Source: Prorocentrum cordatum (lineage: Eukaryota > Sar > Dinophyceae > Prorocentrales > Prorocentraceae). From it: a stretch of 64,000 nucleotides of DNA. The position numbers and the translations under genes are program-made. Numbering within the stretch: position 1 is the stretch's first letter; every line of letters begins with the position of its first letter. The notes beneath the pieces are model-generated. The model searched no databases, had not been told where the DNA came from, and saw only the letters and a program-made list of their open reading frames with translations. The DNA is taken from positions 351,223-415,222 of the forward strand of contig CAUYUJ010002091.1 of assembly GCA_963575745.1 (NCBI GenBank), read 5' to 3'. Positions 39,619 through 49,133 of the stretch are shown one piece after another.

Positions 39619-40968
39619 ATGGCGCCCAAGGTGGACCCGTCCGAGGAAATGGCAGAGGGTGAGGAAGGACGTGCCCAGCCGCAGCGAGGACCCCACGTTC
39701 CAGCTCCCGCCTTCGACCCGCAGACGATGACAATGAAGGATTACAGGAGGCGAGTGGCGATATTCAAGATAAGGACCAGACTGCCCCTTGAGAGGCAGGC
39801 CGCGGAGCTCTACGCAGAACTGAAGGGCGACGCCTGGATTCATGCGGAGGACCTCGACCCGACGGAGCTTCAGAATGACGAAGGGGTCCAAGTGCTGCTC
39901 GACTTCCTAGTAGATAAGTTCGACGACGAAAAGGTGATGGAGCTTGGGTCCGAGCTCAAGACTTTCTTCACACGCATGCGCCGCGGCAGCGGCGAAGAGA
40001 TCAGGGCTTATATCAACCGCTTCGACACGCAGGTCTCGAGACTTAAGACAATGCAGATCGAGTTCCCAGGTCAAGCGCTGGCGTGGTTGTTCATGTGGTG
40101 GCTTGGCCTGCCGCCAGATCGAGGAGTGCTGAATGCTAATCAGAATAAATACGAGCTCAAGCCTTTGCAGGAGCAGACGTTGCTTAACGTGAAGGACGCC
40201 GAAGCACTGGACAAACACAACCCCCGGAGGCCAGCCCCCAGGACACCACTTGCGCCCAGAGGTCCGCCAGCGCGACCTCGACGATGGGGAGCTCACATCA
40301 CCGAGAACGACGAGGAGGAGGATCTCGAGGTGCACGAGACCCAGGTGGACGACCATGACCTGCCGGAGGAATTGCTCGAGGAGCACGAGGAAGCGGAGGC
40401 CGAAGTGTACATGTTAGAGAAGATGCTCGCCCGAGCAAAGGACAGGCAAAAATACGCCAAGCAAGCTAGAGGATTTTATCATAGAGATCGGCTACCTGGG
40501 CGCGGACCTGGTAAAGGACCAGGCGGAAAAGGCAGTCCTGGAGGCGGCAAGGGGCCCGGCGGTAAGGGCTCGGACCGCATCAAGAAGTTGAAGGCGAGGA
40601 CTCACTGCGCAGTGTGCCAGAAGCTGGGGCACTGGAAGGGTGACCCCGAGTGTGCAGGAGCGCCAAGTAAGGCGCACATGACGACTGCCGACGACCATGA
40701 CGAAGACGACCAGGGATCAGAGCAGTACCTCACGAGCTGGAACAGCAAGGAGAAGCAGATCGAGAAGCAGACGTTCTTCATCAACAATCACGTGCTGATG
40801 ACCGGCGCGGGCAGCGTGAACGTTATCATGGCAACGAAAGAGGAGCTGCTGCAGCAGTGCGGCGGCAAGCTGTTACCAGACTCGGGCCAAATCCGTTGGA
40901 GGACAGGTTTGGCATGGCGACATGAAGAAGAGGCTCGCGAATATGGGTCTCGAGCCGATCGAGTTTGA
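39619..40968 (+). CDS. Copia-2 gag with zinc knuckle
   Basis: Packages element RNA. Starts at the first ATG after the leader (MAPKVDPSEEMAEGEE). Gag core at about residues 35-200: MKDYRRRVAIFKIRTRLPLE, LLDFLVDKFDDEKVMELG, IRAYINRFDTQVSRLKTMQI, MWWLGLPPDRGVLN. Then an acidic stretch, a Gly/Lys-rich tract and a knuckle at 40606-40653, CAVCQKLGHWKGDPEC, spaced CX2CX4HX6C rather than the usual HX4C. Near the end VLMTGAGSVNVI is where the protease active site should be, but Met stands in place of the catalytic Asp. The frame then slips from the protease frame. Confidence 0.88.
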   Translation: MAPKVDPSEEMAEGEEGRAQPQRGPHVPAPAFDPQTMTMKDYRRRVAIFKIRTRLPLERQAAELYAELKGDAWIHAEDLDPTELQNDEGVQVLLDFLVDKFDDEKVMELGSELKTFFTRMRRGSGEEIRAYINRFDTQVSRLKTMQIEFPGQALAWLFMWWLGLPPDRGVLNANQNKYELKPLQEQTLLNVKDAEALDKHNPRRPAPRTPLAPRGPPARPRRWGAHITENDEEEDLEVHETQVDDHDLPEELLEEHEEAEAEVYMLEKMLARAKDRQKYAKQARGFYHRDRLPGRGPGKGPGGKGSPGGGKGPGGKGSDRIKKLKARTHCAVCQKLGHWKGDPECAGAPSKAHMTTADDHDEDDQGSEQYLTSWNSKEKQIEKQTFFINNHVLMTGAGSVNVIMATKEELLQQCGGKLLPDSGQIRWRTGLAWRHEEEAREYGSRADRV

Positions 40969-41270
40969 TGAGCATGAAGTTTTCAGGTTCGGCGCCGGGA
41001 AGCCAGTCATGAGCGCGATCGGAGCGCTGGTGCCGCTCGCAGTTCGCGGACGTCCCTGTGCGCTGAGGATATCCATCGCGCCGTGCCTGGCCCCCGCGCT
41101 GCTATCGCAGAAAGCTCTTGGTCAGTTGGGAGCAGTGCGCGACCACGAGGTGGAGGCTGGCGAGAGCACCATGACTTTCAGGAAGCTCGGAGTCTCCAGC
41201 CTCGAGCTCGGGCAGACCAAGAGCGGACATCCGAGTTTTGATGTGTTGGAGTTCGACAGGGCTCACATTT
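40780..41270 (+). pseudogene. Copia-2 aspartic protease, split by a frameshift
   Basis: The first half is at the end of the gag frame (HVLMTGAGSVNVIMATKEEL, LPDSGQIRW). The second half is in the frame from 40922: EVFRFGAGKPVMSAIGALVP, LRISIAPCLAPALLSQKALG, which matches the flap and the C-terminal part of copia proteases. The shift is +1 near 40900-40930. Either it is programmed, as in some retroelements, or a mutation or assembly indel. Absence of the D-T-G Asp argues for a dead enzyme. Confidence 0.6.
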
Positions 41271-42736
41271 CTACCATGGCTCCAGACGTGAGCCCCAGCC
41301 AGACAGAGATCAGGCTGCTTCCGCCATCACAGCGCTGGTGGAAAGAACTCGAGAGGAGCCCTCATCATCATCGATCGCAGGATCATCATGCTATGGAGGC
41401 CTCCCAAGCACAGGTACGAGATATTCCTAGTGGGCCTCCAACGGGATCCCAAGGGGCCCCGCGACAACCACATCAAGAGCGACCCGTATCACGAGGAGCC
41501 CAGCTTCAACATCATGAGGGATCCGAATCAGTACGAGCTAAACTTCAACGACTGCGAGAGCGATCCGAATCATTGCGAACTAAACTTCAGAAAGCCTCTG
41601 GAGCACCCCAACGAGAACCCTCTACGGACCAGTTTCGGGCAACGGACAAGTATGCCGAAGTGCAGAAACCTATGCGAAAGCAGCAAGCACTAGCACCAGC
41701 AAAATGTGTTCGATTTCACATAGCGGGCAATGATGAAACCGTTCGGCCTCAGCCAAATATGGTTCAAACCGTTTCAGGTGGTTCTCAAGATCAGCATTCC
41801 CGTTCAGGTGCGGATGGGATGGATCCAGCGCTGGGACATCCTCGATGTCAACACCAACAAGAAGTACAATACCGTAGCGCTGATGCGCTGGAAGCAGATT
41901 TTCAAGCTGGTGTTCTTAGCCATTTCGATGACCAGGCTTCCGGCGGTTGCCATCATCTTCCACAACGGGCGCCGCTACGGCCAGGAGGAGATCCTCGAGA
42001 AGCAGGCCGAGGCACCAGCACCCAGACGACTATTACCACTGGGGACTATGGTCAAGGTGGAGTTGCAGGAGGAGATGGAGAGCAACGGGCTGGAGTTCCA
42101 AGGCCTGGGCTGCAGAGAGATGCGCGCGATCCTCAGCGAGCAGCGGATCGAGAACGGCCAGAGCCGCAGAGGAGCTCGAGCTGCAGATCCAGAACTCCGG
42201 GGACTCGCCAAGAAGTCACGAGCAGAGTTGGTCCAGCTGGTTAGGTGAAAGTTACCGACGACATGCTCAAGGACAAAATCGTGTGTTTGTAGCTGGGACA
42301 GACACCGAAAGCAGTCAAGAAGGAGGGGGCCAAGGACGAGGCACCGCTGCTTACGACTTCGAGGGTTGCTTCAGCGACCAGGAGTGCCCCCTCGGCCTGT
42401 CGGAGCTCAGGAAGGGAACAACAAGCACGACCAGTGGGACCACAGCCCTCGGAAGACTCAGAGAGCGACGAACCGCCAACCAGAAGAAGGAGCTCATCGA
42501 TCAGCGACATGGCTATTGCAGCAGAAGTCATCGGCGTAGAGGAGGACCAGACTTGGGAGATGATAGTTCCGAGGGGGAAGAGCAGGAAGCAGTAGGGAGA
42601 AAGCGCAAGATGAAGCCGGGACAGGTCAAGCGATACATGGACATGATCAAGAAGGCCGTCAGCTTCCTGACGTGGCAGACCACGTTCCTCGGGACCTTTT
42701 CTGGCGAAGCCGCTCTTTTCGGGAGGCAAGGCGATC
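41271..42736 (+). pseudogene. Copia-2 protease-to-module spacer
   Basis: Coding-like segments alternate between frames: LWRPPKHRYEIFLVGLQRDP (from 41388), MGWIQRWDILDVNTNKKYNT and LRGLAKKSRAELVQLVR (frame of 41730-42248, with a SAP-like ring), then DEAPLLTTSR and DMAIAAEVIGVEEDQTWEMI in the third frame, then KMKPGQVKRYMDMIKKAV. Function unknown. TAG codons at 42290 and 42593 fall inside the third frame. Confidence 0.45.
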
Positions 42737-43426
42737 GTGCAAGACCTCTGCGACGTGTTCAACGTCAAGACCGACCCGAGCTACGACTTGATGCAGATCT
42801 TCGCAGGCGAGGCCGTCATCTCAGAGGAGTTCAGCCGAGCCGGACTCAAGGTGTGCGAGCCCATTGACCAGATCTACAATTACAACCTGCGGAGCGCTCA
42901 AGATCGGAGAGAAATTCCACAGCTTTACCGCACATGCAGGCCGAAGCTCCTCACATTGGAGTATCCCTGCACACTCTGGACACAACTTGCCAGGGTGAAC
43001 TATCGAGGCGGAGCTAAACAACAACAGCTGCGCCGCCATCTACTTCGAGATCGTCCCCTACTAGACTTCGTGGAGGAGATTGGCATGATGCAGCTGAACA
43101 GCAAGCGAGATATATTGTTCGAGAATCCGTTGACATCGGAGGTATTCAAACAGTCCCAGATCAAGCGTTTAAGAGAGCATCCCCGAGTGCAAGAGGTGAA
43201 GGTCGACATGTGCCAGTTCAACCTACGACACCAGTAGTCTAACGGTATGGACAAGAAGCCGACGAAGCTCTTGGTCTCGAATGGCTCCTACGTCAAGCGG
43301 CTGAGCAGGCAATGTGACGGACGTCCCCAGCATCACCAACTGGAAGGAGCTCACTACACACGCAAGGCAGGGCGATATACCAGAGAGTTCGCAAAGGCAG
43401 TCTTGTAAGCATACCAGCACAGCAAC
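42737..43426 (+). pseudogene. Copia-2 methyltransferase-like module
   Basis: LMQIFAGEAVISEEFSRAGL resembles the F-x-G...AG cofactor loop of C5 DNA methyltransferases. LLTLEYPCTLWTQL carries a Pro-Cys at the position of their catalytic motif. DILFENPLTSEVF resembles the ENV motif. After these come VQEVKVDMCQFNL, MDKKPTKLLVSNG and CDGRPQHHQLEG, which line up with the same motifs in Copia-1. The frame is continuous with integrase but contains TAG at 43235 and TAA at 43406. The similarity to methyltransferases is by motif only; a fold prediction would decide. Confidence 0.6.
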
Positions 43427-45019
43427 ATGACCTACATGATGGAGAACGGAGTCTACGCGACTGGCGACTTGATGGATCTTATGGGTGGCGAATCGGACGA
43501 TTGGTTCTACTACGAGAACATGGGTGACTTTACCGAGAGACCGGTCAAATTGCCAGATGGACCTGACTGGAGCCGCGTAGGCAGAAGAAGGGTCGTAGAC
43601 CTCGAGACCGACACGGTGGTGCAGGACTTCGAGAAGGCCGATATCACCACGGATTTGATCAAGCCGAAGTTGGATCGCACGGCCAAGCTGAAGATTCAGC
43701 TATGGTACAAACCAGAACCAGTTGCAGATAACATCGGAGCCAAGGCCATCCAGTTTGGACCTGGAAGTTCAGAGTGTTCAAGCAAGGACCTCGCAGCTCT
43801 ACGACAACTTCACCAGAACTTGGGCCACCCCAGTAACGAGGATCTTGCTAGATCGTTGAGATTTTCAGGATGCAGACCAGAGGTAGTGAAGGCTGCGAAG
43901 CCACTACGATGCGCGACGTGCATGAGCAAGGTTCGGAAGAAGATCGCGAGACCAGCTAGGCTTTCCCACGCAGCCGACTTCAATGAACAGATTGGTTTGG
44001 ATTGTTTCACAATCAAGGATGTGAATGGCCAGTCATGGGATTTCTTGTCGGTGGTGGATTTAGGTATGACGTTTCACGTGGTGGGCATGATTGAAAGTCA
44101 TCGCTCGGAAGTCTTGGTTAAGGTGTTCACTCAGATATGGACCAGCTGGTCCGGACCACCAGCAAGTGCAGTCGTGGACTTGGAGCGTGGATTTGGTTCG
44201 GTATGGCAGGATATGCTTGATAAGTTCCATTGCGTGGTCGCCCCAGTGGCCGGTCAAGCAGCGCGGCAACACGGACGGACTGAACGCCAAGGAGGTTGGT
44301 GGAAGGAGTTGGCCGAGAGGACCATTTCGCACACCTCGGCCTCAGGTGAGTCCGATATGCGCATCATCGTTTCCGTGGTCACGGGGGCCAAGAATGCGCT
44401 ACGACGTTTGTGTGGTTTGAGTCCAGAACAGTGGGTTTTCGGCAAGAGCGCGCGACTACCAGCTGATCTAGTGGACGGAGCTCACCATGACGCAGCGCAT
44501 GCAGGGGCAGAACTACAACCGATGGAACGTCAGCTGAAGATGCGGACCGCCGCCCGCAAGGCTTTCATGGAGATGCAGAACGATAGTGCGTTGCGCAAGG
44601 CACTGCTGGGCCGTGCTCGCGTGCATCCCCATCCCCTTGAGCTAGGCGATCTTTGTTTCTACTACCGCCAGCTCAAGAAGGGCTCGATCAAGAAGGGCAC
44701 CTGGTTGGGACCAGCCGTGATCGTGGGGAAACAAGGCCAGAACTATTGGATATCGCTCGGTGGTTTCACCAAGCTCGTAGCTCCAGAACGCATTCGGCCA
44801 GTTACTACTGAAGAAGTCTGGTGGCCAGGAATAGACGATCAGCATGGAGAGGCCCTCGACCAGCTTCAGCGCCTAAGTCGTGACACAGACGCCAGCGCCG
44901 ACATGGAGTGCGAAGATCTTCGAGGAGACCAACCCACAAGCAGCAGAAGAAGAACAAGCTGTGGAGATGGAGGCGGACGCTACAGGAGCTCCCGCCGAGG
45001 ATGCGCCAGGAGTTCGTGA
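43427..45019 (+). CDS. Copia-2 integrase
   Basis: Inserts element cDNA. After about 125 residues of leader comes the HHCC zinc region (LHQNLGHPSNEDLARSLRFS, then CATC at about residue 162). The DDE core follows: D in QIGLDCFTI (about 190), D in VVDLERGFGSV (about 250), E in HGRTERQGGWW (about 285). Then GLSPEQWVFGKSARLPADL and a C-terminal KKGTWLGPAVIVGKQGQNYW segment, the SH3-like part. The second acidic motif is VDLERGF rather than the usual DNGxEF. True integrase ends near 44870; the rest of the frame is out of register. Confidence 0.9.
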   Translation: MTYMMENGVYATGDLMDLMGGESDDWFYYENMGDFTERPVKLPDGPDWSRVGRRRVVDLETDTVVQDFEKADITTDLIKPKLDRTAKLKIQLWYKPEPVADNIGAKAIQFGPGSSECSSKDLAALRQLHQNLGHPSNEDLARSLRFSGCRPEVVKAAKPLRCATCMSKVRKKIARPARLSHAADFNEQIGLDCFTIKDVNGQSWDFLSVVDLGMTFHVVGMIESHRSEVLVKVFTQIWTSWSGPPASAVVDLERGFGSVWQDMLDKFHCVVAPVAGQAARQHGRTERQGGWWKELAERTISHTSASGESDMRIIVSVVTGAKNALRRLCGLSPEQWVFGKSARLPADLVDGAHHDAAHAGAELQPMERQLKMRTAARKAFMEMQNDSALRKALLGRARVHPHPLELGDLCFYYRQLKKGSIKKGTWLGPAVIVGKQGQNYWISLGGFTKLVAPERIRPVTTEEVWWPGIDDQHGEALDQLQRLSRDTDASADMECEDLRGDQPTSSRRRTSCGDGGGRYRSSRRGCARSS

Positions 45020-45660
45020 TGATGTTGAGCTCTCACCTGCAGAGGAGCTCCCATCTGGTCAAGCTGACGCAACCCCATCATCGCCTACCCCGGTTTCAAC
45101 GCAGACGCCAGGACAAGTACAGGACAACCCTGTACCCAGCTACGACGACTGGAACCGCGAGGAGTTTCAGCGACGCCGCGCAGTTTACAGCCCCCTCGAT
45201 GACGTACCGCATTGCATCCGAGGGAGTCCACAACAAGAAGAAGCTGCCCACCGCATCGCTGGACGACAAGCCGCTCGGCAAGCGGGGCAGCCCTACATCG
45301 TCAGCATCGCCGACGACAGCGACCAGGGTACTACCACCAACTCCAGCTTCGCAGTAATGCTTCGTGGAGCTCGAGCTCAGAGCGAGAGGCTAAGAAAGAA
45401 GCTTCAAGACAAAGAGATTGCTTGGAAGGACATCCCCGAGAAACACAAGGCACTCTACCGAAAGGCCATCGCCGAGCACTGGGAGGAATGGAAGAGGTTT
45501 GGTTCCGTGGAGGCGCTTTCGCTGGAGGAATCTCAACAAGCCCGAACCGAGAATGACAGCAACCGCTTCCTGCCGTCTCGCTTCGTGTTCCGTGACAAGA
45601 ATGCCAATATCCGCACGGAAGCCAACCCCCATGCCGGTGAAGGCCAAGGCTCGACTATGT
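44880..45660 (+). CDS. Copia-2 linker and start of reverse transcriptase
   Basis: An acidic Pro/Ala/Gln-rich linker (EEQAVEMEADATGAPAED) followed by the N-terminal part of the polymerase: DKEIAWKDIPEKHKALYRKA, HWEEWKRFGSVEALSLEE, RFLPSRFVFRDKNANIRTEA. The frame is lost just after this (about 45620-45650) and continues in the next frame as KAKARLCAGGHRDPDL. Confidence 0.8.
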
Positions 45661-46413
45661 GCTGGAGGACATCGTGATCCAGATCTACAGACAGGAGTTC
45701 CACGGACAGACGCTCCTACGGTGACGCGAACCAGTTCGCTACTGTTCTTTATCATGGCGGCACGTTTCGACTGGGGCCCAGTGCGTGCCGACATCATGTC
45801 CGCGTTCATGCAGGGAGAAGAGAAGCCCAGAGACAAGCTTCTTTTCATGGAGCAGCCGCCTCAAGGTCTACCAGGACTTCAACCAGGACAAGTATTACGT
45901 ATCGTCAAGGGTTTTTTTGGACTGGCGACCGCCCCGCGACAGTGGTGGGCTACTCTCAAGAACGCACTGCTGAAGGTTGAGCTCGCGAGCAAGGATGGCC
46001 ACAAGTTCCACTTAGTTCAAAGCTTGGTGGATCCAGCTTTATTTGTGGGACATGTATCAGACGGAACTCTGCAAGCTATTGTATGTGTTCGCGTGGATGA
46101 TTTACTGATCGCTTCCAGTACTCAAGCCAGCTATGACATAATCAAGAAGTTGTTTCCGCTCGGAGGTTGGCAAGGGCTAGATTTCACCTTTTGCGCGAAG
46201 GATGTTGTCCAGCGTCCAGACGGAGCGATTCGAATGAGCCAGTCAGTATTCGCCGAGAAGCTAGAACCGCTCAGGTTGACCAAGGAGCGCAAACGAGATC
46301 TAGGATGCCCTGCCACGGAGATCGAGATCGCCGAGAACCGAGGCTTGATTGGCAGTTTGGGTTGGCTCGCTACGCAGACCCGACCAGACCCCGCTGCAGG
46401 AGTTTCGATGGCT
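45620..46413 (+). CDS. Copia-2 reverse transcriptase, catalytic part
   Basis: Reads KAKARLCAGGHRDPDLQTGV, the first catalytic Asp in RADIMSAFMQGE, LRIVKGFFGLATAPRQWW, and CVRVDDLLIAS with the double Asp (VDD where copia often has YVDD). Then come DFTFCAKDVVQRPDG and the connection segment LIGSLGWLATQTRPD. It ends at TAG 46414-46416 after SMA. RNase H continues in the same frame, so a single substitution (CAG to TAG is the simplest) would explain the break. Confidence 0.88.
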
Positions 46414-46416
46414 TAG

Positions 46417-47259
46417 AGAGTACAGAACTCACCGACGGTGGCCGACCTGATCGAGACGAATCGCATCGTTTCCGAGGCCAAGCGCTACAACGAGACCACC
46501 ATCACACTTCCGAAGTTGCACGACGAGCTCTGCATTCTGGTGTTTCATGACGCTGTGTGGGCCAACGTGGACGAACCAGACGACAAGGTAGCCGGCGCCG
46601 CCTGGTGGTTCCGACGTCGCATGCGCACCGCCTACGCTTCGGAGGCCCCGAAGAGGCTCAAGGCTAAGGGCCAGGCGGGATTTCTGTTATTCGTGGCCGA
46701 AAGAAGGATCATCCAGGACGGAGAAGGCAAGGCAGCTTTGGTTGACTGGAGGTCAGCTACGATTCGCAGGGTATGCCGAAGCACTTTTGCAGCAGAGACT
46801 ATGAGTGCATTGGATGCTATGGGAGCAGCCATTGTTATGCGTGCTTCAATTCTTAATAATTTGTTTCCGAAGATGAGTATCGTCAGCATCGATCCTACCC
46901 TATGCCCGATTCAGTGTGTGACGGACTGTGCTTCTTTATATGATACAATTTACCGAGAAGGAGCTGTTAAGCTTCCAGCTGAGCCTAGATTGGTTTTGGA
47001 TTTGATCGGACTACGAGAACTCATGGAGGACGAGATTGTGGAAGAAGTTGCCGCAGCTACTACATCAAAGTTGCCTTTGGCTTGGTGTCCTACTAAATAT
47101 ATGCTAGCCGATGCGCTAACTAAACGAATTCATGGATCGCAGATCAGGAAGTCGATGGATGGAGTTATCATGTATCATCAAGACACCCCGCCCAAGAGCG
47201 ACCACGACTCGAATGCGATGCTGATTGCGTGGGCGACCGACTGGGAGTACATGGTTTGA
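46417..47259 (+). CDS. Copia-2 RNase H
   Basis: In frame with RT after the amber codon. The acidic triad is in LVFHDAVWANV (D), STFAAETMSALDAM (E) and CVTDCASLYD (D). It closes with LAWCPTKYMLADALTKRI, the usual end of copia RNase H. The reading frame ends at TGA, 241 bp before the 3' LTR. Confidence 0.9.
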   Translation, partial: RVQNSPTVADLIETNRIVSEAKRYNETTITLPKLHDELCILVFHDAVWANVDEPDDKVAGAAWWFRRRMRTAYASEAPKRLKAKGQAGFLLFVAERRIIQDGEGKAALVDWRSATIRRVCRSTFAAETMSALDAMGAAIVMRASILNNLFPKMSIVSIDPTLCPIQCVTDCASLYDTIYREGAVKLPAEPRLVLDLIGLRELMEDEIVEEVAAATTSKLPLAWCPTKYMLADALTKRIHGSQIRKSMDGVIMYHQDTPPKSDHDSNAMLIAWATDWEYMV

Positions 47260-47500
47260 TTTATTTCTGCAAGTGGAGAGATATTGATAACGTGAGCATA
47301 CTAAGCCTTTTCCATATTACGCAGCCCATCGGCTGCCTGCTCATTTTTCCTTGGCAAACTGTTTGCACTGGTGTCTGCTGTTTTTGAGACGGCGGATTTC
47401 GCCCGCTGCGGGGCCTGGGAGTTTTGATTTTTGGCACGCTGCCGTGCACTCCGTGTTTGTGCTTCTTGATCGACAAGGGGCAACATAATTTTAGAACCAG

Positions 47501-47646
47501 TGTGAAAGCGAGAGTGCTGGATAGCCCAGCGTTTGCCCCTCGTCTCACTTGTTTCTTATCCGTAAACATTGCGGCTCCCAGGGCCCTTGAGTCTCAGGCG
47601 ACACACGGAAAACATCAGCGCCTATCTCAGAAGTAGCACCTTCACA
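47501..47646 (+). repeat. Copia-2 3' LTR
   Basis: 146 bp. The preceding 240 bp (47260-47500) show no clear polypurine tract; GACAAGGGG at 47472 is the best purine stretch. Confidence 0.92.
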
Positions 47647-48126
47647 CCCCCCAACCCCAACTGTTCGACGAAAAATGAGGCCGCTCAGAACAGGAGAAAA
47701 ACCATGGGATACACGCCAAGGGGGCTCTTCGGACGCACCCCCCGCGAGGCTGGACGCCCCCCCATCGTGTATCCCAGGGGGGGCCCTAAAACCTCCGGTC
47801 CGCTCGAGAACGCCACGAAGCCTGGGGGTCGACATCTCCTGTCAGTGGGGACTGGCCCGTTGGGGGGGGAGCATCGCACCCCCAGTCGCACATGCATCGC
47901 CAGTCCGGGCCTGGGCGCCCCCGCCGCGCCCAGGCAGGGGCGGCTCTGCCCTCGAGCATCTGCACGACCGACTCCGCGGCGACGCACCGCGGATTCCGGG
48001 TCGACGCCCCGCGACCTGAGCCCCCCCCCCCCGTGTCCCCTCCCCATCGGCCAGGAGTCTCCCCAGAGGCTCCCATGACCACGACAAGGATCTCCGGCAG
48101 CATCCAGGGGTTCCCCGCCGCGTGAC

Positions 48127-48172
<46 letters not shown>

Positions 48173-48984
48173 TCGTCGTCGTCGGTCGCCTCTGGGGGCG
48201 CATTTGCGTCGTCGTCGTCGTCGTCTCTGGGAGCGCCCCTATGGAGGCCAAATCCAACGTTTCAGGTTCCAGAATCACTTGGAACGGTTCCGGGGTGATT
48301 CTGGAAGCTTGAGACTCACCGTTTCCAGTTCCAGAATCACCCTGGAACAGTTCAAGCGGCTGCGCCTCGCCAAGCGCGTTCCAGGGGTGCCTGGATCGTC
48401 CCGAACGGCCACCGGAGAGCCGAATTATGACCCAAAAACCTCCTGGCGTCCGAGAAGAAGGAAGGCCCTCTCAGAAGGCGGCGGGACTTCTCAGAAGCCC
48501 TCTGGCCTTCTGAGAGGTGTGCTTTGTCTTCGGGGGAGGCTCAGGAAACTTCTCAGAAGGCCTGCGGACTTCCGAGCCTTCTCAAACTGCCCGCCTCTTC
48601 TCGCTTCCCCCCTCGGGCTCGCAGCCGAGCATGATTGTAGACTTCGTAACATATCCCCAAGGAGAGTGGTGGGGCCGCACCGCACGCACTGCGGCCCCGT
48701 TCTCACCGCTCGAGGGGGGGCTTGGGGATACGTGTGGATCTCTTGATCAAGGGCGCCCTCGAGGGCGCGAAATGATTCGCGCTTCGCGGTTCGGCTCCGA
48801 TCCCTCAGCCTCCTCTTCTCCCCTGGGAGGCTGCGCGAGAGCGCGAAGTTATTCGCACTTCGCGCTTCGCGCCGCGCGAAGCGCGAAGTCGGGAGCCCTT
48901 GTTGATGGTCGGCTCTGGGCCCCTCCTCCCTGGCGGGCGGAGCGCGCAGCCGGCGGCGAGGGGCTCAGGCCAGCTCACACTCAT
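47647..48984. other. No gene seen; GTC run at 48127-48184
   Basis: A (GTC)n tract lies at 48127-48184. 48250-48350 holds duplicated TTCCAGAATCAC / GGAACGGTTC words. 48430-48600 has repeated CTTCTCAGAAG. 48770-48895 is a CGCGAAG-rich palindromic stretch like the interior of the 16427 element. Confidence 0.5.
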
Positions 48985-49133
48985 CAGGAGGGAAAAAAAA
49001 ACACAGACACAAGTAATCCTCGATTCCCAGGAAAATATGGGAAAATATGGGAAGTGGGGGGGAAGACAAAAACCCAGAAAATATGGGAAAATATGGGGAC
49101 TATTTTTATTTGTGTGTATTTATTTGTGTGTCC
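48985..49133. repeat. Dispersed repeat family B, copy 2
   Basis: Plus orientation, with ATATGGGAAAATATGGGAAG and TTATTTGTGTGT signature words. Confidence 0.85.

Larger units (their letters stand above)
39301..47646 (+). mobile_element. Copia-2: full-length Ty1/copia retrotransposon
   Basis: An 8.3-kb element with 146-bp LTRs (TGTGAA...TTCACA) differing at one base (A at 39420, G at 47620). It is flanked by CCCCC on both sides, a 5-bp duplication that cannot be placed exactly within the C run. The order is gag, zinc knuckle, protease, methyltransferase-like module, integrase, RT, RNase H. It is sense-oriented in intron 4 of the WD40 gene. The LTR and protein sequences differ clearly from Copia-1, so it is a separate family. 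The frame changes near 40900, 42245, 42610, 42735, 44880-45020 and 45650, and UAG/UAA codons interrupt it at 42290, 42593, 43235, 43406 and 46414. Confidence 0.93.

Noticed and set aside
42290-46416. Reassignment of UAG/UAA to glutamine in this organism
   Set aside because: The GST frame ends naturally at UAG with non-coding sequence beyond, and all affected frames belong to retroelements that are also frameshifted.
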